A DNA stretch of 25,710 bases, from NCBI RefSeq assembly GCF_000003605.2, contig NW_003119298.1:1-25710 (forward strand), given 5' to 3'. The notes beneath the pieces were generated by a model. The model made no database searches. It was not told where the DNA came from and saw only the letters and a list, made by a program, of their open reading frames with translations. Position 1 is the stretch's first letter; every line of letters starts with the position of its first letter. The translations under genes and the position numbers were made by a program. This DNA comes from Saccoglossus kowalevskii (lineage: Eukaryota > Hemichordata > Enteropneusta > Harrimaniidae). Shown piece after piece: positions 1 to 12,590 of this stretch.

Positions 1-197
1 CAACATCAAAATTTATGTCATTCAACAGTCAAATTTATGTCATTCAACAGTCAAATTTATGTCATTCAACAGTCAAATTTATGTCATTCAACAGTCAAAT
101 TCATAGCATTCAACAGTCAAATTTATGTCATTCAACAGTCAAATTCATATCATTCAACATCAAATTTATGTCATTCAACAGTCAAATTCATATCATT
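1..197. repeat. Left-edge monomer run e-a-a-a-a-d-a-c-e-c
   Basis: The window opens inside the array. The order here matches the run from 23932 to 24127 monomer for monomer. The only difference noticed is one extra A in the first e monomer (CATCAAAATTT). It leads into a 20-bp form of g. Confidence 0.9.
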
Positions 198-217
198 CAA
201 CATCACATTATGTCATT
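198..217. repeat. 20-bp short g monomer (private variant), copy 1
   Basis: This g monomer has lost one T (CATCACATTATG instead of CATCACATTTATG), giving 20 bp. The same form occurs only at 20012-20031 and 24128-24147. In all three places it sits directly before an h monomer with the same downstream layout, so it is a tag for a duplicated segment. Confidence 0.93.
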
Positions 218-395
218 CAACAAATGATCAAATTTATGTCTTTCAACAGTCAAATTCGTGTCATTCAACATCAAATTTATGTCATTCAACAGTCAAATTT
301 ATGTCATTCAACAGTCAAATTCATATCATTCAACAGTCAAATTTATGTCATTCAACAGTCAAATTCATAGCATTCAACATCAAATTTATGTCATT

Positions 396-840
396 CAACA
401 ATCAAATTCATATCATTCAACATCAAATTTATGTCATTCAACAATCAAATTCATGTCATTCAACAGTCAAATTCATGTCATTCAACAGTCAAATTCATGT
501 CATTCAACATCAAATTTATGTCATTCAACAGTCAAATTTATGTCATTCAACAGTCAAATTCATATCATTCAACAGTCAAATTTATGTCATTCAACAGTCA
601 AATTCATAGCATTCAACATCAAATTTATGTCATTCAACAATCAAATTCATATCATTCAACATCAAATTTATGTCATTCAACAATCAAATTCATGTCATTC
701 AACAGTCAAATTCATGTCATTCAACAGTCAAATTCATGTCATTGAACATCAAATTTATGTCATTCAACAGTCAAATTTATGTCATTCAACAGTCAAATTC
801 ATATCATTCAACAGTCAAATTTATGTCATTCAACAGTCAA
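396..840. repeat. 239-bp HOR, one full unit plus a partial second
   Basis: The f monomers at 396 and 635 are 239 bp apart and enclose f-e-f2-b-b-e-a-c-a-d-e. The second unit starts the same way, then has CATTGAAC in place of CATTCAAC near 733 and leaves the 239-bp order around 840, where an a monomer replaces d. Confidence 0.88.
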
Positions 841-859
841 ATTTATGTCATTCAACAGT

Positions 860-1100
860 CAAATTCATATCATTCACATCACATTTATGTCATTCAACAA
901 ATGATCAAATTTATGTCTTTCAACAGTCAAATTCGTGTCATTCAACAGTCAAATTCATGTCATTCAACAGTCAAATTCAATGTCATTCATCAGTCAATTC
1001 ATGTCATTCAACAGTCAAATTCATATCATTTACAGTCAAATCATATCATTTAACATCACATTTATGTCATTCACAAATGATCAAATTTATGACTTTCAAC
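860..1100. repeat. Degenerate stretch with clustered indels
   Basis: Monomers remain recognisable but carry many one-base changes: CATTCACATC near 875, TTCAATGTC and CATTCATCAG near 977-992, GTCAATTC near 995, CATTTACAG and CAAATCATATC near 1028-1045, CATTCACAAATG near 1070, and ATGACTTT in the following h monomer. Most are loss of one A from CAACA or of one base from the A/T tract. Surrounding monomers are nearly perfect. Confidence 0.85.
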
Positions 1101-2188
1101 AGTCAAATTCGTGTCATTCAACATCAAATTTATGTCATTCAACAGTCAAATTTATGTCATTCAACAGTCAAATTCATATCATTCAACAGTCAAATTTATG
1201 TCATTCAACAGTCAAATTCATAGCACTCAACATCAAATTTATGTCATTCAACAGTCAAATTCATAGCATTCAACATCAAATTTATGTCATTCAACAATCA
1301 AATTCATATCATTCAACATCAAATTTATGTCATTCAACAATCAAATTCATGTCATTCAACAGTCAAATTCATGTCATTCAACAGTCAAATTCATGTCATT
1401 CAACATCAAATTTATGTCATTCAACAGTCAAATTTATGTCATTCAACAGTCAAATTCATATCATTCAACATCAAATTTATGTCTTTCAACAGTCAAATTC
1501 GTGTCATTCAACAGTCAAATTCATGTCATTCAACAGTCAAATTTATGTCATTCAACAGTCAAATTCATATCATTCAACAGTCAAATTTATGTCATTCAAC
1601 AGTCAAATTCATAGCACTCAACAGTCAAATTTATGTCATTCAACAGTCAAATTCATAGCATTCAACATCAAATTTATGTCATTCAACAATCAAATTCATA
1701 TCATTCAACATCAAATTTATGTCATTCAACAATCAAATTCATGTCATTCAACAGTCAAATTCATGTCATTCAACAGACAAATTCATGTCATTCAACAGTC
1801 AAATTTATGTCATTCAACAGTCAAATTTATGTCATTCAACAGTCAAATTCATATCATTCAACAGTCAAATTTATGTCATTCAACAGTCAAATTCATAGCA
1901 TTCAACAGTCAAATTTATGTCATTCAACAGTCAAATTCATATCATTTAACATCACATTTATGTCATTCAACAAATGATCAAATTTATGTCTTTCAACAGT
2001 CAAATTCGTGTCATTCAACATCAAATTTATGTCATTCAACAGTCAAATTTATGTCATTCAACAGTCAAATTCATATCATTCAACAGTCAAATTTATGTCA
2101 TTCAACAGTCAAATTCATAGCACTCAACATCAAATTTATGTCATTCAACAGTCAAATTCATAGCATTCAACATCAAATTTATGTCATT

Positions 2189-2640
2189 CAACAATCAAAT
2201 TCATATCATTCAACATCAAATTTATGTCATTCAACAATCAAATTCATGTCATTCAACAGTCAAATTCATGTCATTCAACAGTCAAATTCATGTCATTCAA
2301 CATCAAATTTATGTCATTCAACAGTCAAATTTATGTCATTCAACAGTCAAATTCATATCATTCAACAGTCAAATTTATGTCATTCAACAGTCAAATTCAT
2401 AGCATTCAACATCAAATTTATGTCATTCAACAATCAAATTCATATCATTCAACATCAAATTTATGTCATTCAACAATCAAATTCATGTCATTCAACAGTC
2501 AAATTCATGTCATTCAACAGTCAAATTCATGTCATTCAACATCAAATTTATGTCATTCAACAGTCAAATTCATGTCATTCAACAGTCAAATTCATGTCAT
2601 TCAACAGTCAAATTCATGTCATTCAACAGTCAAATTCATA
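2189..2640. repeat. 239-bp HOR, one full unit plus a partial second
   Basis: The f monomers at 2189 and 2428 are 239 bp apart with the standard 11-monomer order. The second unit departs after its sixth monomer into a run of b monomers that leads to c'-c'-g-h. An h monomer lies 221 bp upstream of the first f (h start at 1968). Confidence 0.88.
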
Positions 2641-2688
2641 TCATTTAACAGTCAAATTCATATCATTTAACATCACATTTATGTCATT

Positions 2689-3045
2689 CAACAAATGATC
2701 AAATTTATGTCTTTCAACAGTCAAATTCGTGTCATTCAACAGTCAAATTTATTTCATTCAACAGTCAAATTCATGTCATTCAACAGTCAAATTCATGTCA
2801 TTCAACAGTCAAATTTATGTCATTCAACAGTCAAATTCATATCATTTAACATCACATTTATGTCATTCAACAAATGATCAAATTTATGTCTTTCAACAGT
2901 CAAATTCGTGTCATTCAACAGTCAAATTCATGTCATTCAACAGTCAAATTCATGTCATTCAACATCAAATTTATGTCATTCAACAGTCAAATTTATGTCA
3001 TTCAACAGTCAAATTCATATCATTTAACATCACATTTATGTCATT
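2689..3045. repeat. 179-bp HOR, two tandem units (179 + 178 bp)
   Basis: The h monomers begin at 2689, 2868 and 3046. The first unit is h-i-a-b-b-a-c'-g; its a monomer carries the private change TTTATTTC (near 2749), shared with the block starting at 22745. The second unit is h-i-b-b-e-a-c'-g, where a 21-bp e replaces a 22-bp monomer and so gives 178 bp. Confidence 0.93.
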
Positions 3046-3355
3046 CAACAAATGATCAAATTTATGTCTTTCAACAGTCAAATTCATGTCATTCAACAAT
3101 CAAATTCATATCATTCAACAGTCAAATTTATGTCATTCAACAGTCAAATTTATGTCATTCAACAGTCAAATTCGTGTCATTCAACAATCAAATTCATATC
3201 ATTCAACATCAAATTTATGTCATTCAACAGTCAAATTCATGTCATTCAACATCAAATTTATGTCATTCAACAGTCAAATTTATGTCATTCAACAGTCAAA
3301 TTTATGTCATTCAACAGTCATATTCATAGCATTCAACAGTCAAATTTATGTCATT

Positions 3356-3620
3356 CAACAGTCAAATTCATATCATTCAACATCACATTTATGTCATTCA
3401 ACAGTCAAATTCATATCATTCAACATCACATTTATGTCATTCAACAAATGATCAAATTTATGTCTTTCAACAGTCAAATTCGTGTCATTCAACAGTCAAA
3501 TTCTTGTCATTCAACAGTCAAATTCATGTCATTCAACAGTCAAATTCATGTCATTCAACAGTCAAATTCATGTCATTCAACAGTCAAATTCATATCATTT
3601 AACATCACATTTATGTCATT
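3356..3620. repeat. c-g dimer pair followed by one 179-bp unit with TTCTTGTC tag
   Basis: Bases 3356-3441 are two 43-bp c-g dimers. The 179-bp unit from 3442 is h-i-(b with TTCTTGTC)-b-b-b-c'-g. The same composite occurs at 4916-5180, 12917-13181 and, with a 2-base deletion and a C substitution in the c-g part, before 17193; the window ends inside another copy at 25502. Confidence 0.92.
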
Positions 3621-4915
3621 CAACAAATGATCAAATTTATGTCTTTCAACAGTCAAATTCGTGTCATTCAACAGTCAAATTTATGTCATTCAACAGTCAA
3701 ATTCGTGTCATTCAACATCAAATTTATGTCATTCAACAGTCAAATTTATGTCATTCAACAGTCAAATTCATATCATTCAACAGTCAAATTTATGTCATTC
3801 AACAGTCAAATTTATGTCATTCAACATCAAATTTATGTCATTCAACAATCAAATTCATATCATTCAACAGTCAAATTTATGTCATTCAACAGTCAAATTT
3901 ATGTCATTCAACAGTCAAATTCATATCATTCAACAATCAAATTCATGTCATTCAACAGTCAAATTCATGTCATTCAACAGTCAAATTCATGTCATTCAAC
4001 ATCAAATTTATGTCATTCAACAGTCAAATTTATGTCATTCAACAGTCAAATTCATATCATTCAACAGTCAAATTTATGTCATTCAACAGTCAAATTCATA
4101 GCATTCAACAGTCAAATTTATGTCATTCAACAGTCAAATTCATATCATTTAACATCACATTTATGTCATTCAACAAATGATCAAATTTATGTCTTTCAAC
4201 AGTCAAATTCGTGTCATTCAACATCAAATTTATGTCATTCAACAGTCAAATTTATGTCATTCAACAGTCAAATTCATATCATTCAACAGTCAAATTTATG
4301 TCATTCAACAGTCAAATTCATAGCACTCAACATCAAATTTATGTCATTCAACAATCAAATTCATATCATTCAACATCAAATTTATGTCATTCAACAATCA
4401 AATTCATGTCATTCAACAATCAAATTCATATCATTCAACAATCAAATTTATGTCATTCAACAGTCAAATTTATGTCATTCAACAGTCAAATTCATATCAT
4501 TCAACAATCAAATTCATGTCATTCAACAGTCAAATTTATGTCATTCAACAGTCAAATTCATAGTATTCAACAGTCAAATTTATGTCATTCAACAGTCAAA
4601 TTCATAGCATTCAACATCAAATTTATGTCATTCAACAGTCAAATTCATGTCATTCAACAGTCAAATTCATGTCATTCAACAATCAAATTCATATCATTCA
4701 ACATCAAATTTATGTCATTCAACAGTCAAATTCGTGTCATTCAACAATCAAATTCATATCATTCAACATCAAATTTATGTCATTCAACAGTCAAATTCAT
4801 GTCATTCAACATCAAATTTATGTCATTCAACAGTCAAATTTACGTCATTCAACAGTCAAATTTATGTCATTCAACAGTCAAATTCATAGCATTCAACAGT
4901 CAAATTTATGTCATT

Positions 4916-5359
4916 CAACAGTCAAATTCATATCATTCAACATCACATTTATGTCATTCAACAGTCAAATTCATATCATTCAACATCACATTTATGTCAT
5001 TCAACAAATGATCAAATTTATGTCTTTCAACAGTCAAATTCGTGTCATTCAACAGTCAAATTCTTGTCATTCAACAGTCAAATTCATGTCATTCAACAGT
5101 CAAATTCATGTCATTCAACAGTCAAATTCATGTCATTCAACAGTCAAATTCATATCATTTAACATCACATTTATGTCATTCAACAAATGATCAAATTTAT
5201 GTCTTTCAACCGTCAAATTCGTGTCATTCAACAGTCAAATTTATGTCATTCAACAGTCAAATTCATGTCATTCAACAGTCAAATTCATGTCATTCAACAG
5301 TCAAATTTATGTCATTCAACAGTCAAATTCATATCATTTAACATCACATTTATGTCATT
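4916..5359. repeat. c-g dimer pair plus two 179-bp units
   Basis: Two c-g dimers (4916-5001) precede h monomers at 5002, 5181 and 5360. The first unit carries the TTCTTGTC tag; the second is h-i-a-b-b-a-c'-g with a private CAACCGTC in place of CAACAGTC near 5209. Every h here lies exactly 8001 bp from its counterpart at 13003, 13182 and 13361. Confidence 0.93.
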
Positions 5360-5699
5360 CAACAAATGATCAAATTTATGTCTTTCAACAGTCAAATTCA
5401 TGTCATTCAACAGTCAAATTCATGTCATTCAACATCAAATTTATGTCATTCAACAGTCAAATTCATGTCATTCAACATCAAATTTATGTCATTCAACAGT
5501 CAAATTTATGTCATTCAACAGTCAAATTCATATCATTCAACAGTCAAATTTATGTCATTCAACAGTCAAATTCATAGCATTCAACATCAAATTTATGTCA
5601 TTCAACAGTCAAATTCATAGCATTCAACATCAAATTTATGTCATTCAACAATCAAATTCATATCATTCAACATCAAATTTATGTCATTCAACAATCAAA

Positions 5700-6060
5700 T
5701 TCATGTCATTCAACTGTCAAATTCATGTCATTCAACAAATGATCAAATTCATGTCATTCAACAGTCAAATTCATGTCATTCACAGTCAAATTCATGTCAT
5801 TCAACAGTCAAATTCATATCATTTAACAGTCAAATTCATATCATTTAAACATCACATGATGTCATTCAACAAATGATCAAATTTATGTCTTTCAACAGTC
5901 AAATTCGTGTCATTCAACAGTCAAATTTTATGTCATTCAACAGTCAAATTCATGTCATTCAACAGTCAAATTTCATGTCATTCAACAGTCAAATTTATGT
6001 CATTCAACAGTCAAATTCATATCATTTAACATCACATTTATGTTATTCAACAAATGATCA
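5700..6060. repeat. Degenerate stretch with indels and closely packed h monomers
   Basis: Three h-type monomers occur within about 320 bp (AAATGATC at 5737, 5871 and 6052). The first is a hybrid: an h head joined to a b tail (AAATTCATGTCATT). Local changes include CAACTGTC near 5713, CATTCACAG near 5778, TTTAAACATCACATGATG near 5845, CAAATTTTATG near 5925, AAATTTCATG near 5969 and TGTTATTC near 6042. Confidence 0.85.
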
Positions 6061-6876
6061 AATTTATGTCTTTCAACAGTCAAATTCGTGTCATTCAACA
6101 GTCAAATTCATGTCATTCAACAGTCAAATTCATGTCATTCAACATCAAATTTATGTCATTCAACAGTCAAATTTATGTCATTCAACAGTCAAATTCATAT
6201 CATTCAACAGTCAAATTTATGTCATTCAACAGTCAAATTCATAGCACTCAACATCAAATTGATGTCATTCAACAGTCAAATTCATATCATTCAACATCAA
6301 ATTTATGTCATTCAACAATCAAATTCATATCATTCAACATCAAATTTATGTCATTCAACAATCAAATTCATGTCATTCAACAGTCAAATTCATGTCATTC
6401 AACAGTCAAATTCATGTCATTCAACATCAAATTTATGTCATTCAACAGTCAAATTTATGTCATTCAACAGTCAAATACATATCATTCAACAGTCAAATTT
6501 ATGTCATTCAACAGTCAAATTCATAGCATTCAACATCAAATTTATGTCATTCAACAATCAAATTCATATCATTCAACATCAAATTTATGTCATTCAACAA
6601 TCAAATTCATGTCATTCAACAGTCAAATTCATGTCATTCAACAGTCAAATTCATGTCATTCAACATCAAATTTATGTCATTCAACAGTCAAATTTATGTC
6701 ATTCAACAGTCAAATTCATATCATTCAACAGTCAAATTTATGTCATTCAACAGTCAAATTCATAGCATTCAACATCAAATTTATGTCATTCAACAGTCAA
6801 ATTCATAGCATTCAACATCAAATTTATGTCATTCAACAGTCAAATTCATAGCATTCAACATCAAATTTATGTCATT
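6048..6876. repeat. 829-bp composite: h-led block, two 239-bp units, d-e x3
   Basis: From h at 6048 there are 265 bp to f at 6313, then complete 239-bp units at 6313-6551 and 6552-6790. The array then continues so that d-e dimers occupy 6748-6876 (three of 43 bp, the first being the end of the second 239-bp unit). The same architecture with the same total length is at 11279-12107. The first 239-bp unit has the private change CAAATACATATC, 425 bp from the start of h. Confidence 0.92.
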
Positions 6877-7089
6877 CAACAGTCAAATTCATATCATTTA
6901 ACATCACATTTATGTCATTCAACAAATGATCAAATTTATGTCTTTCAACAGTCAAATTCGTGTCATTCAACATCAAATTTATGCCATTCAACAGTCAAAT
7001 TTATGTCATTCAACAGTCAAATTCATATCATTCAACAGTCAAATTTATGTCATTCAACAGTCAAATTCATAGCACTCAACATCAAATTT

Positions 7090-7135
7090 ATGTCATTCAC
7101 AGTCAAATTCATATCATTCACAGTCAAATTTATGT
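7090..7135. repeat. Two monomers with CAACA shortened to CACA
   Basis: CATTCACAGTC occurs twice in succession, near 7096 and 7118, each lacking one A from the head. This is a small indel cluster in otherwise regular array. The preceding h block (h start 6920) carries the tag TTTATGCCATTC, also found in the blocks starting at 18100 and 22003. Confidence 0.82.
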
Positions 7136-8017
7136 CATTCAACAGTCAAATTCATGTCATTCAACAGTCAAATTCATGTCATTCAACAGTCAAATTCATG
7201 TCATTCAACAGTCAAATTTATGTCATTCAACAGTCAAATTCATATCATTTAACATCACATTTATGTCATTCAACAAATGATCAAATTTATGTCTTTCAAC
7301 AGTCAAATTCGTGTCATTCAACAGTCAAATTCATGTCATTCAACAGTCAAATTTATGTCATTCAACAGTCAAATTCATATCATTCAACAGTCAAATTTAT
7401 GTCATTCAACAGTCAAATTCATAGCACTCAACATCAAATTTATGTCATTCAACAGTCAAATTCATAGCATTCAACATCAAATTTATGTCATTCAACAATC
7501 AAATTCATATCATTCAACATCAAATTTATGTCATTCAACAATCAAATTCATGTCATTCAACAGTCAAATTCATGTCATTCAACAGTCAAATTCATGTCAT
7601 TCAACATCAAATTTATGTCATTCAACAGTCAAATTTATGTCATTCAACAGTCAAATTCATATCATTCAACAGTCAAATTTATGTCATTCAACAGTCAAAT
7701 TCATAGCATTCAACAGTCAAATTTATGTCATTCAACAGTCAAATTCATATCATTTAACATCACATTTATGTCATTCAACAAATGATCAAATTTATGACTT
7801 TCAACAGTCAAATTCGTGTCATTCAACATCAAATTTATGTCATTCAACAGTCAAATTTATGTCATTCAACAGTCAAATTCATATCATTCAACAGTCAAAT
7901 TTATGTCATTCAACAGTCAAATTCATAGCACTCAACATCAAATTTATGTCATTCAACAGTCAAATTCATAGCATTCAACATCAAATTTATGTCATTCAAC
8001 ATCAAATTCATATCATT

Positions 8018-8455
8018 CAACAATCAAATTCATATCATTCAACATCATCAAATTTATGTCATTCAACAATCAAATTCATGTCATTCAACAGTCAAATTCA
8101 TGTCATTCAACAGTCAAATTCATGTCATTCAACATCAAATTTATGTCATTCAACAGTCAAATTTATGTCATTCAACAGTCAAATTCATATCATTCAACAG
8201 TCAAATTTATGTCATTCAACAGTCAAATTCATAGCATTCAACATCAAATTTATGTCATTCAACAATCAAATTCATATCATTCAACATCAAATTTATGTCA
8301 TTCAACAATCAAATTCATGTCATTCAACAGTCAAATTCATGTCATTCAACAGTCAAATTCATGTCATTCAACATCAAATTTATGTCATTCAACAGTCAAA
8401 TTTATGTCATTCAACAGTCAAATTCATATCATTCAACAGTCAAATTTATGTCGTT
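8018..8455. repeat. 239-bp HOR pair, first unit 242 bp through a CAT insertion
   Basis: The f monomers at 8018 and 8260 are 242 bp apart. The three extra bases are a second CAT in CAACATCATC near 8042, a simple triplet slippage in an e monomer. The second unit is regular for nine monomers and then passes into the c-g dimer pair that precedes h at 8542. Confidence 0.9.
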
Positions 8456-8877
8456 CAACAGTCAAATTCATATCATTCAACATCACATTTATGTCATTCA
8501 ACAGTCAAATTCATATCATTCAACATCACATTTATGTCATTCAACAAATGATCAAATTTACGTCTTTCAACAGTCAAATTCGTGTCATTCAACAGTCAAA
8601 TTCATGTCATTCAACAGTCAAATTCATGTCATTCAACAGTCAAATTCATATCATTTAACAGTCAAATTCATATCATTTAACATCACATTTATGTCATTCA
8701 ACAAATGATCAAATTTATGTCTTTCAACAGTCAAATTCGTGTCATTCAACAGTCAAATTTATGTCATTCAACAGTCAAATTCATGTCATTCAACAGTCAA
8801 ATTCATGTCATTCAACAGTCAAATTTATGTCATTCAACAGTCAAATTCATATCATTTAACATCACATTTATGTCATT
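8456..8877. repeat. c-g dimers and two h-led units (157 and 179 bp)
   Basis: Two c-g dimers (8456-8541) are followed by h at 8542, 8699 and 8878. The first unit is 157 bp, exactly one 22-bp monomer short of 179; the second is the standard h-i-a-b-b-a-c'-g. Single-base oddities are TCGTTC near 8452 and TTACGTC near 8559. Confidence 0.92.
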
Positions 8878-9186
8878 CAACAAATGATCAAATTTATGTC
8901 TTTCAACAGTCAAATTCGAGTCATTCAACAGTCAAATTCATGTCATTCAACAGTCAAATTCATGTCATTCAACAGTCAAATTTATGTCATTCAACAGTCA
9001 AATTTATGTCATTCAACAGTCAAATTCATATCATTCAACAGTCAAATTTATGTCATTCAACAGTCAAATTCATAGCACTCAACATCAAATTTATGTCATT
9101 CAACAGTCAAATTCATAGCACTCAACATCAAATTGATGTCATTCAACAGTCAAATTCATAGCATTCAACATCAAATTTATGTCATT

Positions 9187-9750
9187 CAACAATCAAATTC
9201 ATATCATTCAACATCAAATTTATGTCATTCAACAATCAAATTCATGTCATTCAACAGTCAAATTCATGTCATTCAACAGTCAAATTCATGTCATTCAACA
9301 TCAAATTTATGTCATTCAACAGTCAAATTTATGTCATTCAACAGTCAAATACATATCATTCAACAGTCAAATTTATGTCATTCAACAGTCAAATTCATAG
9401 CATTCAACATCAAATTTATGTCATTCAACAATCAAATTCATATCATTCAACATCAAATTTATGTCATTCAACAATCAAATTTATGTCATTCAACAGTCAA
9501 ATTCATGTCATTCAACAGTCAAATTCATGTCATTCAACATCAAATTTATGTCATTCAACAGTCAAATTTATGTCATTCAACAGTCAAATTCATATCATTC
9601 AACAGTCAAATTTATGTCATTCAACAGTCAAATTCATAGCATTCAACATCAAATTTATGTCATTCAACAGTCAAATTCATAGCATTCAACATCAAATTTA
9701 TGTCATTCAACAGTCAAATTCATAGCATTCAACATCAAATTTATGTCATT
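9187..9750. repeat. Two 239-bp units followed by d-e dimers
   Basis: The f monomers at 9187 and 9426 start two complete 239-bp units (to 9664). Bases 9622-9750 form three 43-bp d-e dimers. The CAAATACATATC tag is in the first unit. The upstream h at 8878 is 309 bp away, which is the usual 265 plus two monomers (44 bp). The e-type CATCAAATTGATG near 9126 is shared only with the block near 6249. Confidence 0.92.
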
Positions 9751-10082
9751 CAACAATCAAATTCATGTCATTCAACAATCAAATTCATATCATTCAACAA
9801 TCAAATTCATATCATTCAACAGTCAAATTTATGTCATTCAACATCACATTTATGTCATTCAACAAATGATCAAATTTATGTCTATCAACAGTCAAATTCG
9901 TGTCATTCAACAGTCAAATTCATGTCATTCAACAGTCAAATTCATGTCATTCAACAATCAAATTCATGTCATTCAACAGTCAAATTCATGTCATTCAACA
10001 GTCAAATTCATGTCATTCAACAGTCAAATTCATATCATTTAACAGTCAAATTCATATCATTTAACATCACATTTATGTCATT

Positions 10083-10440
10083 CAACAAATGATCAAATTT
10101 ATGTCTTTCAACAGTCAAATTCGTGTCATTCAACAGTCAAATTTATGTCATTCAACAGTCAAATTCATGTCATTCAACAGTCAAATTCATGTCATTCAAC
10201 AGTCAAATTTATGTCATTCAACAGTCAAATTCATATCATTTAACATCACATTTATGTCATTCAACAAATGATCAAATTTATGTCTTTCAACAGTCAAATT
10301 CGTGTCATTCAACAGTCAAATTCATGTCATTCAACAGTCAAATTCATGTCATTCTACATCAAATTTATGTCATTCAACAGTCAAATTTATGTCATTCAAC
10401 AGTCAAATTCATATCATTCAACAGTCAAATTTATGTCATT
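10083..10440. repeat. 179-bp unit followed by a compositionally different 179-bp interval
   Basis: The first unit (10083-10261) is the standard h-i-a-b-b-a-c'-g. The second interval has the same length but reads h-i-b-b-e-a-c-a, with a private CATTCTACATC (near 10349), and ends at a hybrid h whose tail is d-type (ATAGCACT, near 10459). Equal length therefore does not prove equal content here. Confidence 0.88.
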
Positions 10441-11099
10441 CAACAAATGATCAAATTCATAGCACTCAACAGTCAAATTTATGTCATTCAACAGTCAAAT
10501 TCATAGCATTCAACAGTCAAATTCATGTCATTCAACATCAAATTTATGTCATTCAACAGTCAAATTTATGTCATTCAACAGTCAAATTCATATCATTCAA
10601 CAGTCAAATTTATGTCATTCAACAGTCAAATTCATAGCATTCAACATCAAATTTATGTCATTCAACAATCAAATTCATATCATTCAACATCAAATTTATG
10701 TCATTCAACAATCAAATTCATGTCATTCAACAGTCAAATTCATATCATTCAACAGTCAAATTTATGTCATTCAACAGTCAAATTCATGTCATTCAACAGT
10801 CAAATTCATGTCATTCAACAGTCAAATTCATGTCATTCAACATCAAATTTATGTCATTCAACAGTCAAATTTATGTCATTCAACAGTCAAATTCATATCA
10901 TTCAACAGTCAAATTTATGTCATTCAACAGTCAAATTCATAGCATTCAACAGTCAAATTCATGTCATTCAACAATCAAATTCATGTCATTCAACAGTCAA
11001 ATTCATGTCATTCAACAGTCAAATTCATGTCATTCAACAGTCAAATTCATATCATTTAACAGTCAAATTCATATCATTTAACATCACATTTATGTCATT

Positions 11100-11278
11100 C
11101 AACAAATGATCAAATTTATGTCTTTCAACAGTCAAATTCGTGTCATTCAACAGTCAAATTTATGTCATTCAACAGTCAAATTCATGTCATTCAACAGTCA
11201 AATTCATGTCATTCAACAGTCAAATTTATGTCATTCAACAGTCAAATTCATATCATTTAACATCACATTTATGTCATT
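11100..11278. repeat. Single 179-bp HOR unit
   Basis: Standard order h-i-a-b-b-a-c'-g, directly followed by the h that opens the 829-bp composite at 11279. Confidence 0.92.
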
Positions 11279-12107
11279 CAACAAATGATCAAATTTATGT
11301 CTTTCAACAGTCAAATTCGTGTCATTCAACAGTCAAATTCATGTCATTCAACAGTCAAATTCATGTCATTCTACATCAAATTTATGTCATTCAACAGTCA
11401 AATTTATGTCATTCAACAGTCAAATTCATATCATTCAACAGTCAAATTTATGTCATTCAACAGTCAAATTCATAGCACTCAACATCAAATTTATGTCATT
11501 CAACAGTCAAATTCATAGCATTCAACATCAAATTTATGTCATTCAACAATCAAATTCATATCATTCAACATCAAATTTATGTCATTCAACAATCAAATTC
11601 ATGTCATTCAACAGTCAAATTCATGTCATTCAACAGTCAAATTCATGTCATTCAACATCAAATTTATGTCATTCAACAGTCAAATTTATGTCATTCAACA
11701 GTCAAATACATATCATTCAACAGTCAAATTTATGTCATTCAACAGTCAAATTCATAGCATTCAACATAAAATTTATGTCATTCAACAATCAAATTCATAT
11801 CATTCAACATCAAATTTATGTCATTCAACAATCAAATTCATGTCATTCAACAGTCAAATTCATGTCATTCAACAGTCAAATTCATGTCATTCAACATCAA
11901 ATTTATGTCATTCAACAGTCAAATTTATGTCATTCAACAGTCAAATTCATATCATTCAACAGTCAAATTTATGTCATTCAACAGTCAAATTCATAGCATT
12001 CAACATCAAATTTATGTCATTCAACAGTCAAATTCATAGCATTCAACATCAAATTTATGTCATTCAACAGTCAAATTCATAGCATTCAACATCAAATTTA
12101 TGTCATT
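11279..12107. repeat. 829-bp composite, second copy
   Basis: It has h at 11279, f at 11544 (265 bp later), 239-bp units at 11544-11782 and 11783-12021, and d-e dimers over 11979-12107. Layout and total length equal 6048-6876, and the CAAATACATATC tag again lies 425 bp from h. Differences include CATTCTACATC near 11367 and CATAAAATTT near 11765. Confidence 0.92.
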
Positions 12108-12590
12108 CAACAATCAAATTCATGTCATTCAACAATCAAATTCATATCATTCAACAATCAAATTCATGTCATTCAACAGTCAAATTTATGTCATTCAACA
12201 GTCAAATTCATAGTATTCAACAATCAAATTCATGTCATTCAACAGTCAAATTTATGTCATTCAACAGTCAAATTTATGTCATTCAACAGTCAAATTCATA
12301 TCATTCAACAATCAAATTCATGTCATTCAACAGTCAAATTCATATCATTCAACAATCAAATTCATGTCATTCAACAGTCAAATTTATGTCATTCAACAGT
12401 CAAATTCATAGTATTCAACAGTCAAATTTATGTCATTCAACAGTCAAATTCATAGCATTCAACAATCAAATTCATGTCATTCAACAGTCAAATTTATGTC
12501 ATTCAACAGTCAAATTCATAGTATTCAACAGTCAAATTTATGTCATTCAACAGTCAAATTCATAGCATTCAACATCAAATTTATGTCATT
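12108..12590. repeat. f2/f/a/c/d-rich stretch with TAGTATT variants
   Basis: This stretch has no h monomer; the gap from 11283 to 13007 is the longest h-free interval in the window. A private d variant reading CATAGTATT has its TAGTATT starting at 12211, 12409 and 12519, spaced by 198 and 110 bp, that is 9 and 5 whole 22-bp monomers. The same variant occurs elsewhere only at 4561 and 25147. Confidence 0.88.

Noticed and set aside
860-1100. Array boundary or foreign insertion near the degenerate stretch
   Set aside because: Every monomer can still be read through the region with one-base changes, and the regular array resumes on both sides, so it is degenerate repeat, not a junction.
258-1223. 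Other long + strand frames (also 7277-8551, 17808-19082, 14278-15234) as genes
   Set aside because: These overlap equally long frames in other phases, begin and end at h, d or c' monomers by accident, and encode the same low-complexity period. None has a start context or flanking regulatory sequence distinct from the array.
935-2698. Open + strand frame of 587 codons as a repetitive protein gene
   Set aside because: All three + frames are open in the same way and translate to the same 22-residue period. The frame has no non-repeat domain or signal peptide, stops occur wherever particular monomers fall in phase, and codon positions show no different variation. It is a by-product of the 22-bp period.
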